From Clostridia bacterium (GTDB lineage: Bacteria; Bacillota; Clostridia; Oscillospirales; CAG-382), in NCBI GenBank assembly GCA_017447445.1, contig JAFSNK010000040.1, forward strand, positions 1 to 32,288: a stretch of DNA of 32,288 bases, given 5' to 3'. Position 1 is the first letter of the stretch. Every line of letters starts with the position of its first letter. The notes under the pieces were generated by a model. It made no database searches. It saw nothing but the letters and a program-made list of their open reading frames with translations, and was not told the DNA's origin. Both the position numbers and the translations under genes were made by a program. Shown here piece after piece: positions 15,341-24,490 of the stretch.

Positions 15341-15954
15341 AGATACTGCTTGCCACGAACAACGCGCACAAGGCGGAGGAGTTCCGCAGGATGTTCGAAA
15401 AAAACGGGCTCGGCGCGGAGCTTATCACCATTAAAGGATCCGGCTTCGACGGCGAAATAGACGAAAACGCCGATACCTTCGAGGGCAACGCCTATATAAA
15501 GGCGCGCGCCCTGTGCGAATATTCGGGGCATATCACGATCGCGGACGACAGCGGCCTGTGCGTCGACGCGCTCGGCGGGGCGCCGGGGGTGTATTCCTCC
15601 AGATTTGCCGGAGAGCCCTGCGACGACGCCGCGAACAACGCAAAGCTCCTGCGGGAGCTGGAAAACGTCCCCGACGAAAAACGCACCGCCCGCTTCGTGT
15701 GCGTGATCTGCGCCGTGCGGCCGGACGGAAAAGCGCTTTACCTGCGCGGCGAGACCGAGGGGACGATAATCCGCGCTCCGCGCGGGGCGGGCAGATTCGG
15801 CTACGACCCGCTGTTCTACTACCCTCCGGCGGGGAAGACATTCGCCGAAATGGAGGGCGCCGAAAAGGACGCGGTGAGCCATCGCGGCAAGGCGATAGGA
15901 CTGCTTGCCGGAGAGACGGATTTTTTCCGGGCGCGCACAGCCGCAGATAAATAA
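15337..15954 (+). CDS. rdgB: XTP/dITP diphosphatase (RdgB/HAM1)
   Basis: This enzyme hydrolyses deaminated purine nucleotides such as ITP, dITP and XTP to monophosphates, keeping them out of DNA and RNA. The 205-residue protein begins MKILLATNNAHKAEEF, the family start with the substrate-binding TNNxxK motif, and holds ADDSGLCVDALGGAPGVYS, GRFGYDPLFYYP and SHRGKA, which form the active site. Length is normal. The start overlaps the ftsY stop as ATGA, and cdaA follows after 24 bases. Confidence 0.95.
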   Translation: MKILLATNNAHKAEEFRRMFEKNGLGAELITIKGSGFDGEIDENADTFEGNAYIKARALCEYSGHITIADDSGLCVDALGGAPGVYSSRFAGEPCDDAANNAKLLRELENVPDEKRTARFVCVICAVRPDGKALYLRGETEGTIIRAPRGAGRFGYDPLFYYPPAGKTFAEMEGAEKDAVSHRGKAIGLLAGETDFFRARTAADK

Positions 15955-15978
15955 GAAAACGGAAGGAGCCAAACATAT

Positions 15979-16845
15979 ATGAACGCAGTTCTGGATTATT
16001 TGGAATATGTGTGGAACCAGCTCAAAGGGATAGGAGTAAAGGACGTTATCGACATATTGCTTGTGGCGCTGGCGTTCTACTATACCTTTAAATTCGTGCG
16101 CGACCGCCGCGCCGGGAAGCTGCTTGTCGGCATAGTCTTCCTGGTGGTGCTGCTGCTTATCAGCTCGCTGCTGGAGATGCGCGCTCTCAACTTCCTGCTT
16201 TCGAACCTCTTCTCCGTCGGTCTGATAGCGATAGTTATCGTGTTCCAGCCGGAGCTTCGCTCCGCTTTGGAAAAAATGGGCGGCGAATCGCTGCGTAATT
16301 TCAAAATGCGAAGCGACAGCGACGCCGTCGCCGCGATGCGCGCCGCCATCAGCGAGACCTGCACCGCGGTGGAGAACCTTTCGCAGTCCAAGACCGGCGC
16401 GCTTATCGTTTTCGAACGCGGCACCCGTCTGGGCGACCATATACGCACCGGAACCATAATCGACGCCGTCGCGTCCTCCTTCCTGCTCGGCAACATCTTT
16501 TTCAACAAAGCGCCGCTTCACGACGGCGCCGTGATCATGCGCGAGGGGAGGATACACGCCGCCGGCTGCTTCCTGCCGCTTTCCACCAATAACGAGATAG
16601 TAAAAGAGCTCGGCACGCGCCACCGCGCCGCCATAGGGTTAAGCGAAAACAGCGACGCAGTGGTGGTAGTCGTTTCGGAGGAGACCGGAGTGGTCTCTGT
16701 CGCCACCGACGGCGAACTGCGCCGCGGTTTCTCACGCAAGACGCTGGAGGAATACCTTTCCTCCCTGCTTATAAACGAGGACAAAAAGCCCATCACCGAC
16801 AGGGTAAAGGGCAAATTCACAAGGAAGGGCGGTAAGAAAAAATGA
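15979..16845 (+). CDS. cdaA: Diadenylate cyclase CdaA (membrane c-di-AMP synthase)
   Basis: CdaA joins two ATP molecules into cyclic di-AMP, which controls potassium and osmolyte transport and wall homeostasis in Bacillota. The 288-residue protein has about three N-terminal membrane segments (near 24-40, 47-65 and 72-90) and a cytosolic DAC domain with the catalytic DGA at 182-184 and RHR at 214-216. The last 20 residues are lysine-rich. The ribosome site is GGAAGGAG, about 11 bases before the ATG. cdaR follows with an ATGA overlap, the usual arrangement; the third partner, glmM, is not present after cdaR. Confidence 0.96.
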   Translation: MNAVLDYLEYVWNQLKGIGVKDVIDILLVALAFYYTFKFVRDRRAGKLLVGIVFLVVLLLISSLLEMRALNFLLSNLFSVGLIAIVIVFQPELRSALEKMGGESLRNFKMRSDSDAVAAMRAAISETCTAVENLSQSKTGALIVFERGTRLGDHIRTGTIIDAVASSFLLGNIFFNKAPLHDGAVIMREGRIHAAGCFLPLSTNNEIVKELGTRHRAAIGLSENSDAVVVVVSEETGVVSVATDGELRRGFSRKTLEEYLSSLLINEDKKPITDRVKGKFTRKGGKKK

Positions 16846-18170
16846 ACGCCGATTCTTCCAAAAAACGCAGCGACACCGTAAAAGGCAAGCTCAGCCGCAC
16901 CGCCAAAATAATCGTTCTTATCGGCGCCGTGGTGGGCGCTCTCCTGGTGTGGATCTACGCCATCGGCTACGACAGCACCCTGTTCGAGCGCACGTTCACC
17001 GGCGTTCCGGTAACGCTCACGGGGGAAGCGGAGCTCGCCGCGAGTTCGGGATATACTCTGGCGGAAGGCCAGCAGTTCTCCTCCATCACCATAGTCGCCA
17101 AAGGCAAGCGCGCGGAGCTTAACGCGCTTTCCTCGGACGATTTCCGCGCCGTCGTCGATATTTCCGGCGCGACTTCGCCCGGCGAGCAGACTTTTAATAT
17201 AGTAGTCTATTCGCCCAACGGCATAGAAGTCGTTTCCCAGTCGTCGAGCACGGTCATCCTGTTCGTCGACGATTTCACTCAGCGTACCGATATGCTTTCC
17301 GTCGACGTGGACACCGGCACGAGCTATATAATGAGCGACGGCGTGACTTTCGTCAGCGCCGCCGCGAACCCGGTCTCGGTGATAGTTTCCGGCCCGAGGA
17401 CCGCGCTTTCCGAAGTCGCCGGGGCGTTCGTGCGGTTCAATCTGGACGGCGTTAAGATAAGCGGACCGATGTACGGATACGGCGGGATCGAGCTGCGCGA
17501 CAAAAACGGAAACGTCATCGACAACCCGTATATCACGGTTTCGGAGCGCAACGCCTACGTCACCATCTCCGTGACCAAACAGAAGACAGTCCCGGTACGC
17601 GTCGCGTTCACCGGAGGCGTGTTCAGCGTCTACGACGTTTCGGTGATCCCCTCCGCCGACAGCATCACCGTTTCCGGCAGCCCGGAGGCGATAGATTCGG
17701 TGAAGGAGCTGGTCCTGAATATCGACGAAACGACCGTCGACGGCAAAAAAACCTTCGAATTCTCCATCGGCAGTCTGCTCCCCGCCGGAGTAAGCAACGA
17801 AAGCGGGATATCGAAGATCTCCGTGGAGGTCACGATCCCCGGTATGGCGCTGCGCAGCTACGCGATCGATCCGGAAAAGGTGGAGGTGGTCAATCTCCCC
17901 GAGGGCGCGGAATACAAGGTCCGCACCGCGCCGGAAATAACCGTTATGGGCCCGCCGGACGCTTTCGAAGGGTTCGAAGCCGACGGTATAAAGGTTTACG
18001 TCGATTTTATGCGGATAAAGGTGAATGCCGACGGAAGCTGTTCCGCCGTGCCGCAGGTCGAGCTCGGTGAAAACGCCGAAGGGCTCTACGTGTTAAAGCC
18101 GGTCGGCTCCGCGGAGTTCACTTTCGAACTGCCGCAGACCGATACGGACTTATCGCATCCGGAACTCTGA
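16842..18170 (+). CDS. cdaR: YbbR-domain regulator of diadenylate cyclase
   Basis: CdaR is a membrane-anchored partner that modulates CdaA activity. The 442-residue protein has a short basic N terminus, one membrane helix (about 24-44) and an external region made of repeated YbbR domains of about 85 residues, each rich in beta strands and valine. I count four likely repeats (about 50-135, 140-235, 240-330 and 335-435), but the borders are approximate. The start overlaps the cdaA stop as ATGA. recJ begins 27 bases after the stop, whereas glmM would be expected in many relatives. Confidence 0.9.
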   Translation: MNADSSKKRSDTVKGKLSRTAKIIVLIGAVVGALLVWIYAIGYDSTLFERTFTGVPVTLTGEAELAASSGYTLAEGQQFSSITIVAKGKRAELNALSSDDFRAVVDISGATSPGEQTFNIVVYSPNGIEVVSQSSSTVILFVDDFTQRTDMLSVDVDTGTSYIMSDGVTFVSAAANPVSVIVSGPRTALSEVAGAFVRFNLDGVKISGPMYGYGGIELRDKNGNVIDNPYITVSERNAYVTISVTKQKTVPVRVAFTGGVFSVYDVSVIPSADSITVSGSPEAIDSVKELVLNIDETTVDGKKTFEFSIGSLLPAGVSNESGISKISVEVTIPGMALRSYAIDPEKVEVVNLPEGAEYKVRTAPEITVMGPPDAFEGFEADGIKVYVDFMRIKVNADGSCSAVPQVELGENAEGLYVLKPVGSAEFTFELPQTDTDLSHPEL

Positions 18171-18197
18171 AAATAAAACTACCAGGAAGGTGAAGAT

Positions 18198-20285
18198 ATG
18201 CACAGCCGCGAATGGCGAATACGCGAAACGGACATGACGCAGGCCGCGCTGCTCGAAAAACAGACGGGGCTTATGCCGCTTACCGTAAAACTGCTGCTCA
18301 ACCGCGGGTTGGACACCCCGGAAAAAACAAAGGAGTTCCTGGATAAGGACGGCATCGCCCTGCACGATCCCATGCTTCTTAAAGATATGGACAAAGCGGT
18401 GGCGCGGCTTAAAAAGGCAATAGATGCCAAGGAGCGCGTCTGCATTTACGGCGACTACGACGTCGACGGCGTAACGAGCACCGTTATGCTCTATTCCTAT
18501 CTGCGCTCCAAAGGGCTGGAATGCAGCTATTTCATCCCGGAACGGCTCTCCGACGGCTACGGGCTGAATCTTCCGGTCATAGAAAGAATGAAAGGCAGCG
18601 TCGATCTCGTCGTCACCGTCGATACCGGCGTTACCGCGATAGCCGAGGCGGAATTCGCCGCCGGGATAGGCATAGATATGATAATAACCGACCATCACTC
18701 CTGCCGCGAAACGCTGCCCGCGGCGGCGGCGGTGGTGAATCCGCAGCGCCCGGACTGCGAATATCCTTTTAAGAACCTCGCGGGCGTCGGCGTGGTGTTC
18801 AAGCTGCTCTGCGCGCTGGAGGGCGATACCGAAAAAATACTTTCGCTGTATTCGGATATAATCGCCGTCGGCACCGTGGCGGACGTTATGCCGATAATCG
18901 GCGAAAACCGCAGGATAACCGAAGTGGGGCTTAAAAAGCTTGCCAACACGCAGAACGCGGGCCTGCTCGCGCTTATGCGGGAGGCGGGGATAATAAAGCC
19001 CAACAAGGGCAGCCGAAAGATCACCTCTGCCACCGTGGGCTACATACTCGCTCCGCGTATAAACGCGGCGGGGCGGATCGCCTGCGCTTCCCGCGCGGTG
19101 GAGCTTTTGCTTTCCGAAAACGGGCAGGAAGCGGCGAAGATAGCCGCCGAGCTCTGCGATATAAACAAACAGCGCCAGGCGACCGAGCAAACCATTTACG
19201 ATTGCGCGATCGAGCTTATCGAGCGCGACTACCGCGACGATAAATTCCTCGTGCTCGCTCACGAGGGGTGGCATCAGGGCGTTATCGGCGTGGTGGCTTC
19301 CAAGATCGCCGAAAAATACTCCCGTCCCTGCATACTCTTCTCGCTCGACGGCGAGATCGCAAAAGGTTCCGGCAGGAGCATAAAGGGCTTTTCGCTTATG
19401 GACGCGCTCACCGCGTGCGGCGACGTGCTTGCCGAATACGGCGGACACGAGCTTGCCGCCGGGCTTTCGGTAAAGCGCGAAAGGATAGACGAATTCCGCC
19501 GCCGCATAAACGAATACGCCTGCCCCCTGCTTTCAAACAGCGATTCGGCGCTTCCGCTTATGATCGAATGCGAGGTGACCGCCGCCGATCTCACCCTTAA
19601 AGGGATCGACGAAATGCTTATGCTCGAACCGTTCGGGCTGGCAAACCCGCAGCCGCTTTTGCTCCTGCGGGAGGCGACCGTGCGCGATATAACCCCGCTT
19701 TCAATGGGAAGGCACGTCCGTTTCCGGCTGGTCGACAAACGCAACGGCGGATCGGTGCAGGCGGTCTATTTCGGCATGAACGCCGATTCCTTCCCGTTCT
19801 GCGAAGGCGACCCGGCGGACGCGGTATTCACCGCGGACGTAAACGAATATATGGGCTCGCGCAGCGTGCAGGTGTTTATAAAAACGATGGCGCCCGCCGA
19901 ATCCGAAAAACGCCGCGTCGACGAGGCGGCGGAGATCCGCGAACGGCTGGTATCGGACAAAGCGCTGCCCGGGGACGAAAAACACGTTCCCGCTCTTGCG
20001 GATTTCCGCGGCGTGTTCCGTCTGCTGCGCAGGGAGCTCCCGCGTGAGGGCAAACGGATCTCGCTCGTGTCGGCAGCCGAAAAACTGCGCGAGGAGAACG
20101 GGGCCGACTTTTCGCTCTGCAAGCTGCGGATCGCGCTTGAAGTGCTTGCCGAGCAGGGGCTTATCGAATGCGACGGATACGAAAGCAATTCCGTATACAT
20201 AAAGCTGCTTCCCGCGGCGGGAAAGATTAATATCGACGAATCCGAGCTGCTCGCCCGGATAAGGGCTTCAGCCGCCGGAATATAA
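18198..20285 (+). CDS. recJ: Single-stranded-DNA-specific exonuclease RecJ
   Basis: RecJ degrades single-stranded DNA from the 5' end in recombination and mismatch repair. The 695-residue protein shows the DHH phosphoesterase motifs in order: GDYDVDGVTSTVM (about 85-97), VTVDTGVTA, IITDHHSC, GTVADVMP and APRINAAGR, followed by the DHHA1 domain with AHEGWHQGVIGVVASK, GSGRSIKGFS and GGHELAAGL, then an OB-fold region. The last 130 residues include a possible winged-helix segment, as in the longer Bacillota RecJ proteins. The ribosome site AGGAAGGTG precedes the ATG by about seven bases. Confidence 0.95.
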   Translation: MHSREWRIRETDMTQAALLEKQTGLMPLTVKLLLNRGLDTPEKTKEFLDKDGIALHDPMLLKDMDKAVARLKKAIDAKERVCIYGDYDVDGVTSTVMLYSYLRSKGLECSYFIPERLSDGYGLNLPVIERMKGSVDLVVTVDTGVTAIAEAEFAAGIGIDMIITDHHSCRETLPAAAAVVNPQRPDCEYPFKNLAGVGVVFKLLCALEGDTEKILSLYSDIIAVGTVADVMPIIGENRRITEVGLKKLANTQNAGLLALMREAGIIKPNKGSRKITSATVGYILAPRINAAGRIACASRAVELLLSENGQEAAKIAAELCDINKQRQATEQTIYDCAIELIERDYRDDKFLVLAHEGWHQGVIGVVASKIAEKYSRPCILFSLDGEIAKGSGRSIKGFSLMDALTACGDVLAEYGGHELAAGLSVKRERIDEFRRRINEYACPLLSNSDSALPLMIECEVTAADLTLKGIDEMLMLEPFGLANPQPLLLLREATVRDITPLSMGRHVRFRLVDKRNGGSVQAVYFGMNADSFPFCEGDPADAVFTADVNEYMGSRSVQVFIKTMAPAESEKRRVDEAAEIRERLVSDKALPGDEKHVPALADFRGVFRLLRRELPREGKRISLVSAAEKLREENGADFSLCKLRIALEVLAEQGLIECDGYESNSVYIKLLPAAGKINIDESELLARIRASAAGI

Positions 20286-20336
20286 GTTTTCGCGGCGGAA
20301 AACCGAACGCCTATATAAACGGAGAAATATCACGAT

Positions 20337-22550
20337 ATGCTTAAACAGGCGGAAGAACTGCTGGAAAAGATAAAAGCTTCCGGCAGTTACGATTACGACA
20401 AAATACTTAAAGCGTATAATTACGCCGAACGTCTGCACGAAGGACAGAAGCGCATCTCTGGCGAGGACTATATCATGCATCCTCTGTCCGTCGCCGAAAT
20501 AGTCTTCGACCTGCAGTTGGACACCGATTCCATCTGTGCCGCGCTCCTGCACGACACAGTGGAGGACTGCGCCGAAAAGATCGACCTTCCCACCATAAAA
20601 AAGGAATTCGGGAACGACGTGGCGGAGATAGTCGACGGCGTAACGAAGCTTCTGCACATACCGTTCGAGACGAAGCAGGACGAAAGTATCGAAAACCTGC
20701 GCAAGATGTTCCTCGCCATGAGCAAGGACCTCCGCGTGATATTCGTAAAGCTTGCCGACCGGCTGCACAATATGCGCACGCTTTCGGTCCGCAGCCCGGA
20801 AAAACAGCGCTCCATCGCCTTGGAGACGATGCACGTCTACGCGCCGCTGGCGCATCGGCTCGGTATGCAGAAGATAAAGCAGGAACTGGAAACACTGGCG
20901 CTTTATTACCTCGACCCGATAGGATATAACGAGGTCAAGGCGGATATCGAAAAGCGCTACGGCGAAAATAAAGACTTCCTCGACCACGCCACGAAAAAGG
21001 TGGAGGAGAGTCTGGACGCCTACCACATCAAATATTCGATCTCCGGCAGGGTAAAGACGATCTACAGCATTTACCGCAAGATGTATAACCAGAGCAAGAA
21101 GTTCGACGAGATCTACGATTTCTACGCCGTGCGTATAATTGTCGATACCGAGCTGGACTGCTATACCGCGCTCGGCGTCATACACGAGCAGTTCAATTCC
21201 ATCCCCGGCAGGTTCAAGGACTATATATCCACTCCGAAGCCGAATATGTACCGTTCGCTCCACACCACCGTAATAGGCAAGGAGGGCATCCCCTTCGAGG
21301 TGCAGATACGCACCTGGGAAATGCATCAGATCGCCGAATACGGTCTGGCGGCGCACTGGAAATATAAATCCGGCGAGCAGGCGAAGCAGGATATCGACGC
21401 GAAACTCCAATGGATACGCACCCTGCTCGAGACGGAGAAGGATACCGACGACCCGGACGAATTCTTCCGCCCGCTGAAGATCGACCTTTTCGAGGACGAG
21501 ATATTCGTGTTCACGCCCAAGGGCGACGTGGTGAACCTCCCCAACGACGCGACTCCTATCGATTTCGCCTACGCCATACATTCCGCCGTAGGCAATAAGA
21601 TGGTCGGCGCCAAGGTAAACGGCAATATCGTGCCGATAGACACCATCCTGGAGACCGGGCAGATAGTGGAGGTGCTCACCAGCGCGTCTTCAAAAGGCCC
21701 CAGCCGCGACTGGCTGAAGATCGCCCGCTCCGGCGAAGCGAAGAACAAAATAAGGCAGTATTTCAAAAAGGAAATGCGCGCCGAGAACATAATCGTCGGC
21801 AAGCAGGAGCTCGAGCGCGAGATAAAGCGCTACGGCAGGCACTATACCGAGGCGCAGAAGAACGAGATAATGAAGAATCTCGCCGCCCGGCTTTCGCTGC
21901 CGGAGACCGACGACCTCTACAACAACATCGGGTACGGCGGCCTGAGCGTTTCGAAGATCGCGGTCAAACTGCGCGAGGAATTCATGCGGGTGGTCGCCCC
22001 GGTCACGGAGGAGCCGGCGGATATAGTCGCCGCTTCTTCGAGGTACGATAAGACCGCGCGGTACGAACGCTCTTCGCGCTCCAACGCCGACAGCGTCATA
22101 GTCGATTCGGTGGAGGGCTGCACCGTGAAGTTCGCCAAATGCTGCAACCCGCTGCCCGGCGATAACATAATCGGCTTCATCACACGCGGATACGGCGTTT
22201 CGATCCACAAATACGATTGCCCCAACGCCGTCGCCGGGCTTTCCCGCCCGGAGGACAAGGACAGGTGGGTGGTCGCGTCGTGGTCGGAAAAGGTACGCAA
22301 GCAGGAAAGCGGCAGCTTCGAAGCGGTGCTCAGCATCGTCGCGGTGTATTCGCCGCACATCATAGCCGACGTCACCATGTCGCTCAACGATATGAAAGTC
22401 GCGGTCACTTCGATCTCCACGCGTGAGAACGCGGGCGAGATACTTATTACCGTGGGTGTGAAATGCAGCGGCGTCGATCACCTGCGCAACATTACTTCGG
22501 GGCTCGCGCGGATAAAGAACGTGCGCGAGGTCACAAGAGGAACGGTATGA
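20337..22550 (+). CDS. rel: Bifunctional (p)ppGpp synthetase/hydrolase Rel
   Basis: Rel makes and degrades the stringent-response alarmones pppGpp and ppGpp. The 737-residue protein has the HD hydrolase domain with HDTVED (72-77) intact, a synthetase domain with the RFKD loop at 292-295 (the basic form found in bifunctional enzymes) and QIRTWEMHQIAEYGLAAHWKYK-like motif after it, then TGS (about 385-445), a zinc-finger region with AKCCNPLPGD, and a C-terminal ACT domain (about 660-735). Both activities should be present. The ribosome site GGAGAA lies at 20321-20326. dtd follows with an ATGA overlap, a widespread pairing in Bacillota. Confidence 0.95.
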   Translation: MLKQAEELLEKIKASGSYDYDKILKAYNYAERLHEGQKRISGEDYIMHPLSVAEIVFDLQLDTDSICAALLHDTVEDCAEKIDLPTIKKEFGNDVAEIVDGVTKLLHIPFETKQDESIENLRKMFLAMSKDLRVIFVKLADRLHNMRTLSVRSPEKQRSIALETMHVYAPLAHRLGMQKIKQELETLALYYLDPIGYNEVKADIEKRYGENKDFLDHATKKVEESLDAYHIKYSISGRVKTIYSIYRKMYNQSKKFDEIYDFYAVRIIVDTELDCYTALGVIHEQFNSIPGRFKDYISTPKPNMYRSLHTTVIGKEGIPFEVQIRTWEMHQIAEYGLAAHWKYKSGEQAKQDIDAKLQWIRTLLETEKDTDDPDEFFRPLKIDLFEDEIFVFTPKGDVVNLPNDATPIDFAYAIHSAVGNKMVGAKVNGNIVPIDTILETGQIVEVLTSASSKGPSRDWLKIARSGEAKNKIRQYFKKEMRAENIIVGKQELEREIKRYGRHYTEAQKNEIMKNLAARLSLPETDDLYNNIGYGGLSVSKIAVKLREEFMRVVAPVTEEPADIVAASSRYDKTARYERSSRSNADSVIVDSVEGCTVKFAKCCNPLPGDNIIGFITRGYGVSIHKYDCPNAVAGLSRPEDKDRWVVASWSEKVRKQESGSFEAVLSIVAVYSPHIIADVTMSLNDMKVAVTSISTRENAGEILITVGVKCSGVDHLRNITSGLARIKNVREVTRGTV

Positions 22551-22996
22551 AAGCAGTAGTCCAGCGCGTCCACGGCGCGAAATGCGATGTGGACGGCAAA
22601 ACGGTTTCGCAAATAGAAAAAGGTCTGGTGGTGTACGTCGGCGTGTTCGACGACGACACGGACGAGGATATCGCCAAAATGGCGCGCAAGGTCGCCGGGC
22701 TGCGCGTGTTTACCGACGAAAACGGCAAGCTCGCGAAGTCGGTTTCGGACGTCGGCGGCAGTATAATGCTCATCTCCAATTTCGTGCTGGCGGGCAGGGT
22801 GACGCGCGGCTTCCGCCCCGATTGCACCCACGCCGCGAAGTATGAAACGGGCAGGGAATACTACGAAAAGCTCGCCGCGCTCATATCCGCCGCGGTACCC
22901 ACGGTCACCGGTGTTTTCGGCGCACATATGGAAATAGAAGTACGCAACGACGGACCGATAAACGTCGTTATAGACACGCGGGAGCTGCGGTCATGA
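22547..22996 (+). CDS. dtd: D-aminoacyl-tRNA deacylase, variant motifs
   Basis: Dtd removes D-amino acids (and glycine from tRNA-Ala) mis-attached to tRNA. The 149-residue protein aligns with the family from MKAVVQRVHGAKC to the C terminus. The two active-site motifs are altered: the usual SQFTL is SNFVL (77-81), so the conserved Gln is Asn, and the usual NDGPVT is NDGPIN (134-139), keeping the Gly-Pro pair. The ATG at 22547 overlaps the rel stop; the frame is open further upstream but only inside rel. hemZ overlaps its end. Enzymatic activity is likely but the changed motif could affect it. Confidence 0.88.
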   Translation: MKAVVQRVHGAKCDVDGKTVSQIEKGLVVYVGVFDDDTDEDIAKMARKVAGLRVFTDENGKLAKSVSDVGGSIMLISNFVLAGRVTRGFRPDCTHAAKYETGREYYEKLAALISAAVPTVTGVFGAHMEIEVRNDGPINVVIDTRELRS

Positions 22997-24477
22997 AGCT
23001 GTTCATCGACAACCGTACCCCGTATCTTAACGATTATTATTTTCAGACGCTCTGCCTGCTCTATTTCCCCGGCGAGAAGTTCAAAGCGGACGACGACGGC
23101 TTCAACCGCGCGTCCTTTTCGCTCGCGCCGGAGGACGGAAGCGGATACCGGTTCAAAGCGGAAGTAACGCTGGTTTCCGGCGGCAGGAGCGCGCACGGCG
23201 AATTTTCCGGCGGTTATACGCCGCAGATCGAAATGCCCGCCGGCGAATTCTTCGCCACCAACGCCATAGGCAAAGCGTTCCTCCGGGCGGGCGAAAAGCT
23301 TTTCGGCTTCGGCTTGCCGTGGGGGTATTTAAGCGGGCTCCGCCCCGTAAAGCGCGCGAAATATTATCTGGACAGGGGCTTTTCGCCGGAGACCGTGCGC
23401 GGGCTGTTCACGCTCGATTACGGCGCCTCCGCCGAAAAAGCAGGGCTCGCCGTCGAAACGGCGCTCACGGAGGAAGGGATGCTTGCGTCCGTTTCGCCGG
23501 ACGACTGCGGGATCTACGTTTCGATCCCGTTCTGCCCCACAAGATGCGATTACTGCTCGTTCGTCTCGTACAGCAACAAAAAGCTGTTCGACCTTATCCC
23601 GGATTACCTCGAAAAGCTCTGCCGCGACATTTCGCTTACCGGCGAACTCGTCCGCGAGCTGGGGATGCGCCCGCGCGCCGTGTATATCGGCGGCGGCACC
23701 CCCTCCATACTCGAGTCCGCGCAGATCGACAAACTGCTTACCCGTATCGAAAACAGCTTCGAGCTCGGCGCGGGGACCGAATATTCCTTCGAAGGCGGCA
23801 GACCGGATACGCTTACCGACGAAAAACTGAGAACCGTGCGCGCCCACGGGGTGGACCGCATAAGCATAAATCCGCAGAGCACGAGCGATTCGGTGTTGCT
23901 CAATATCGGAAGGAAGCACACGGTAAAGGATTTCTTCGACGCGGTCGAGGCGTCGAAAAAATACGGCTTCTCCTGCCGGAACGCGGATCTTATCGCCGGA
24001 CTCCCCGGCGACGACGAGGAAAGTTTTGCCAAAAGCGTTTCGGACGTATTGAATTGCGGTTTCGAGAATATAACTGTACATACGTTAAGTATAAAAAACG
24101 CCGCGCCGATCCGTTTTATCGGCGACGGCTTCTACGACCCGCGCGGCAGGTTCGCGCGCGAAAGCGTGGTCTTTGCGCGTAAAGCGCTCGCCGGGCGCGG
24201 GCTTCGTCCTTATTACCTCTACCGCCAGAAAAACACCGTCGGCAATTCCGAAAACACCGGTTTTTCGCTCCCGGGGAAGGAAAACCTTTACAACGTGCTT
24301 ATGATGGAGGAATACTCCACCGTGTTCGCCTGCGGCGCCGGGGCGATAACCAAGTTCGTCAGCCCCGACCGTTCGCTCATCGCGCGGCACGCGTTCCCGA
24401 AGTACCCGTTCGAATACCTGCGCGAGGACAAAGGTATCGGCAGGGAGGAAGCGCTGGCGTTTTTCGGCAAGACCTGA
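22993..24477 (+). CDS. hemZ: Coproporphyrinogen dehydrogenase HemZ (radical SAM)
   Basis: HemZ is a HemN-related radical SAM enzyme found in Bacillota, named for oxygen-independent heme synthesis, though its true role in organisms lacking heme pathways is uncertain. The 494-residue protein has a distinctive N-terminal domain of about 170 residues, then the cluster motif CPTRCDYC (Cys181, Cys185, Cys188), IGGGTPSIL, the GVDRISINPQS and ADLIAGLPGDDEESF barrel segments, and the YYLYRQKNTVGNSENTGF stretch typical of HemZ. The start overlaps the dtd stop as ATGA. No other heme biosynthesis gene is in the window, so a heme role is not supported by context. Confidence 0.9.
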   Translation: MKLFIDNRTPYLNDYYFQTLCLLYFPGEKFKADDDGFNRASFSLAPEDGSGYRFKAEVTLVSGGRSAHGEFSGGYTPQIEMPAGEFFATNAIGKAFLRAGEKLFGFGLPWGYLSGLRPVKRAKYYLDRGFSPETVRGLFTLDYGASAEKAGLAVETALTEEGMLASVSPDDCGIYVSIPFCPTRCDYCSFVSYSNKKLFDLIPDYLEKLCRDISLTGELVRELGMRPRAVYIGGGTPSILESAQIDKLLTRIENSFELGAGTEYSFEGGRPDTLTDEKLRTVRAHGVDRISINPQSTSDSVLLNIGRKHTVKDFFDAVEASKKYGFSCRNADLIAGLPGDDEESFAKSVSDVLNCGFENITVHTLSIKNAAPIRFIGDGFYDPRGRFARESVVFARKALAGRGLRPYYLYRQKNTVGNSENTGFSLPGKENLYNVLMMEEYSTVFACGAGAITKFVSPDRSLIARHAFPKYPFEYLREDKGIGREEALAFFGKT

Positions 24478-24490
24478 AAGGGAGATCCGA

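Noticed and set aside
14533..16623. 696-codon minus-strand frame across ftsY, rdgB and cdaA
   Set aside because: Antisense to three clear genes and without recognisable motifs.
18150..19448. 432-codon minus-strand frame opposite recJ
   Set aside because: Shadow of recJ codon bias; composition is unlike a real protein and there is no start signal.
20286..20303. Small hairpin GTTTTC/GAAAAC between recJ and rel
   Set aside because: Six base pairs with no T tract after it, so it is not convincing as a terminator.
20268..21581. 437-codon minus-strand frame opposite rel
   Set aside because: Antisense to conserved HD and synthetase motifs of rel.
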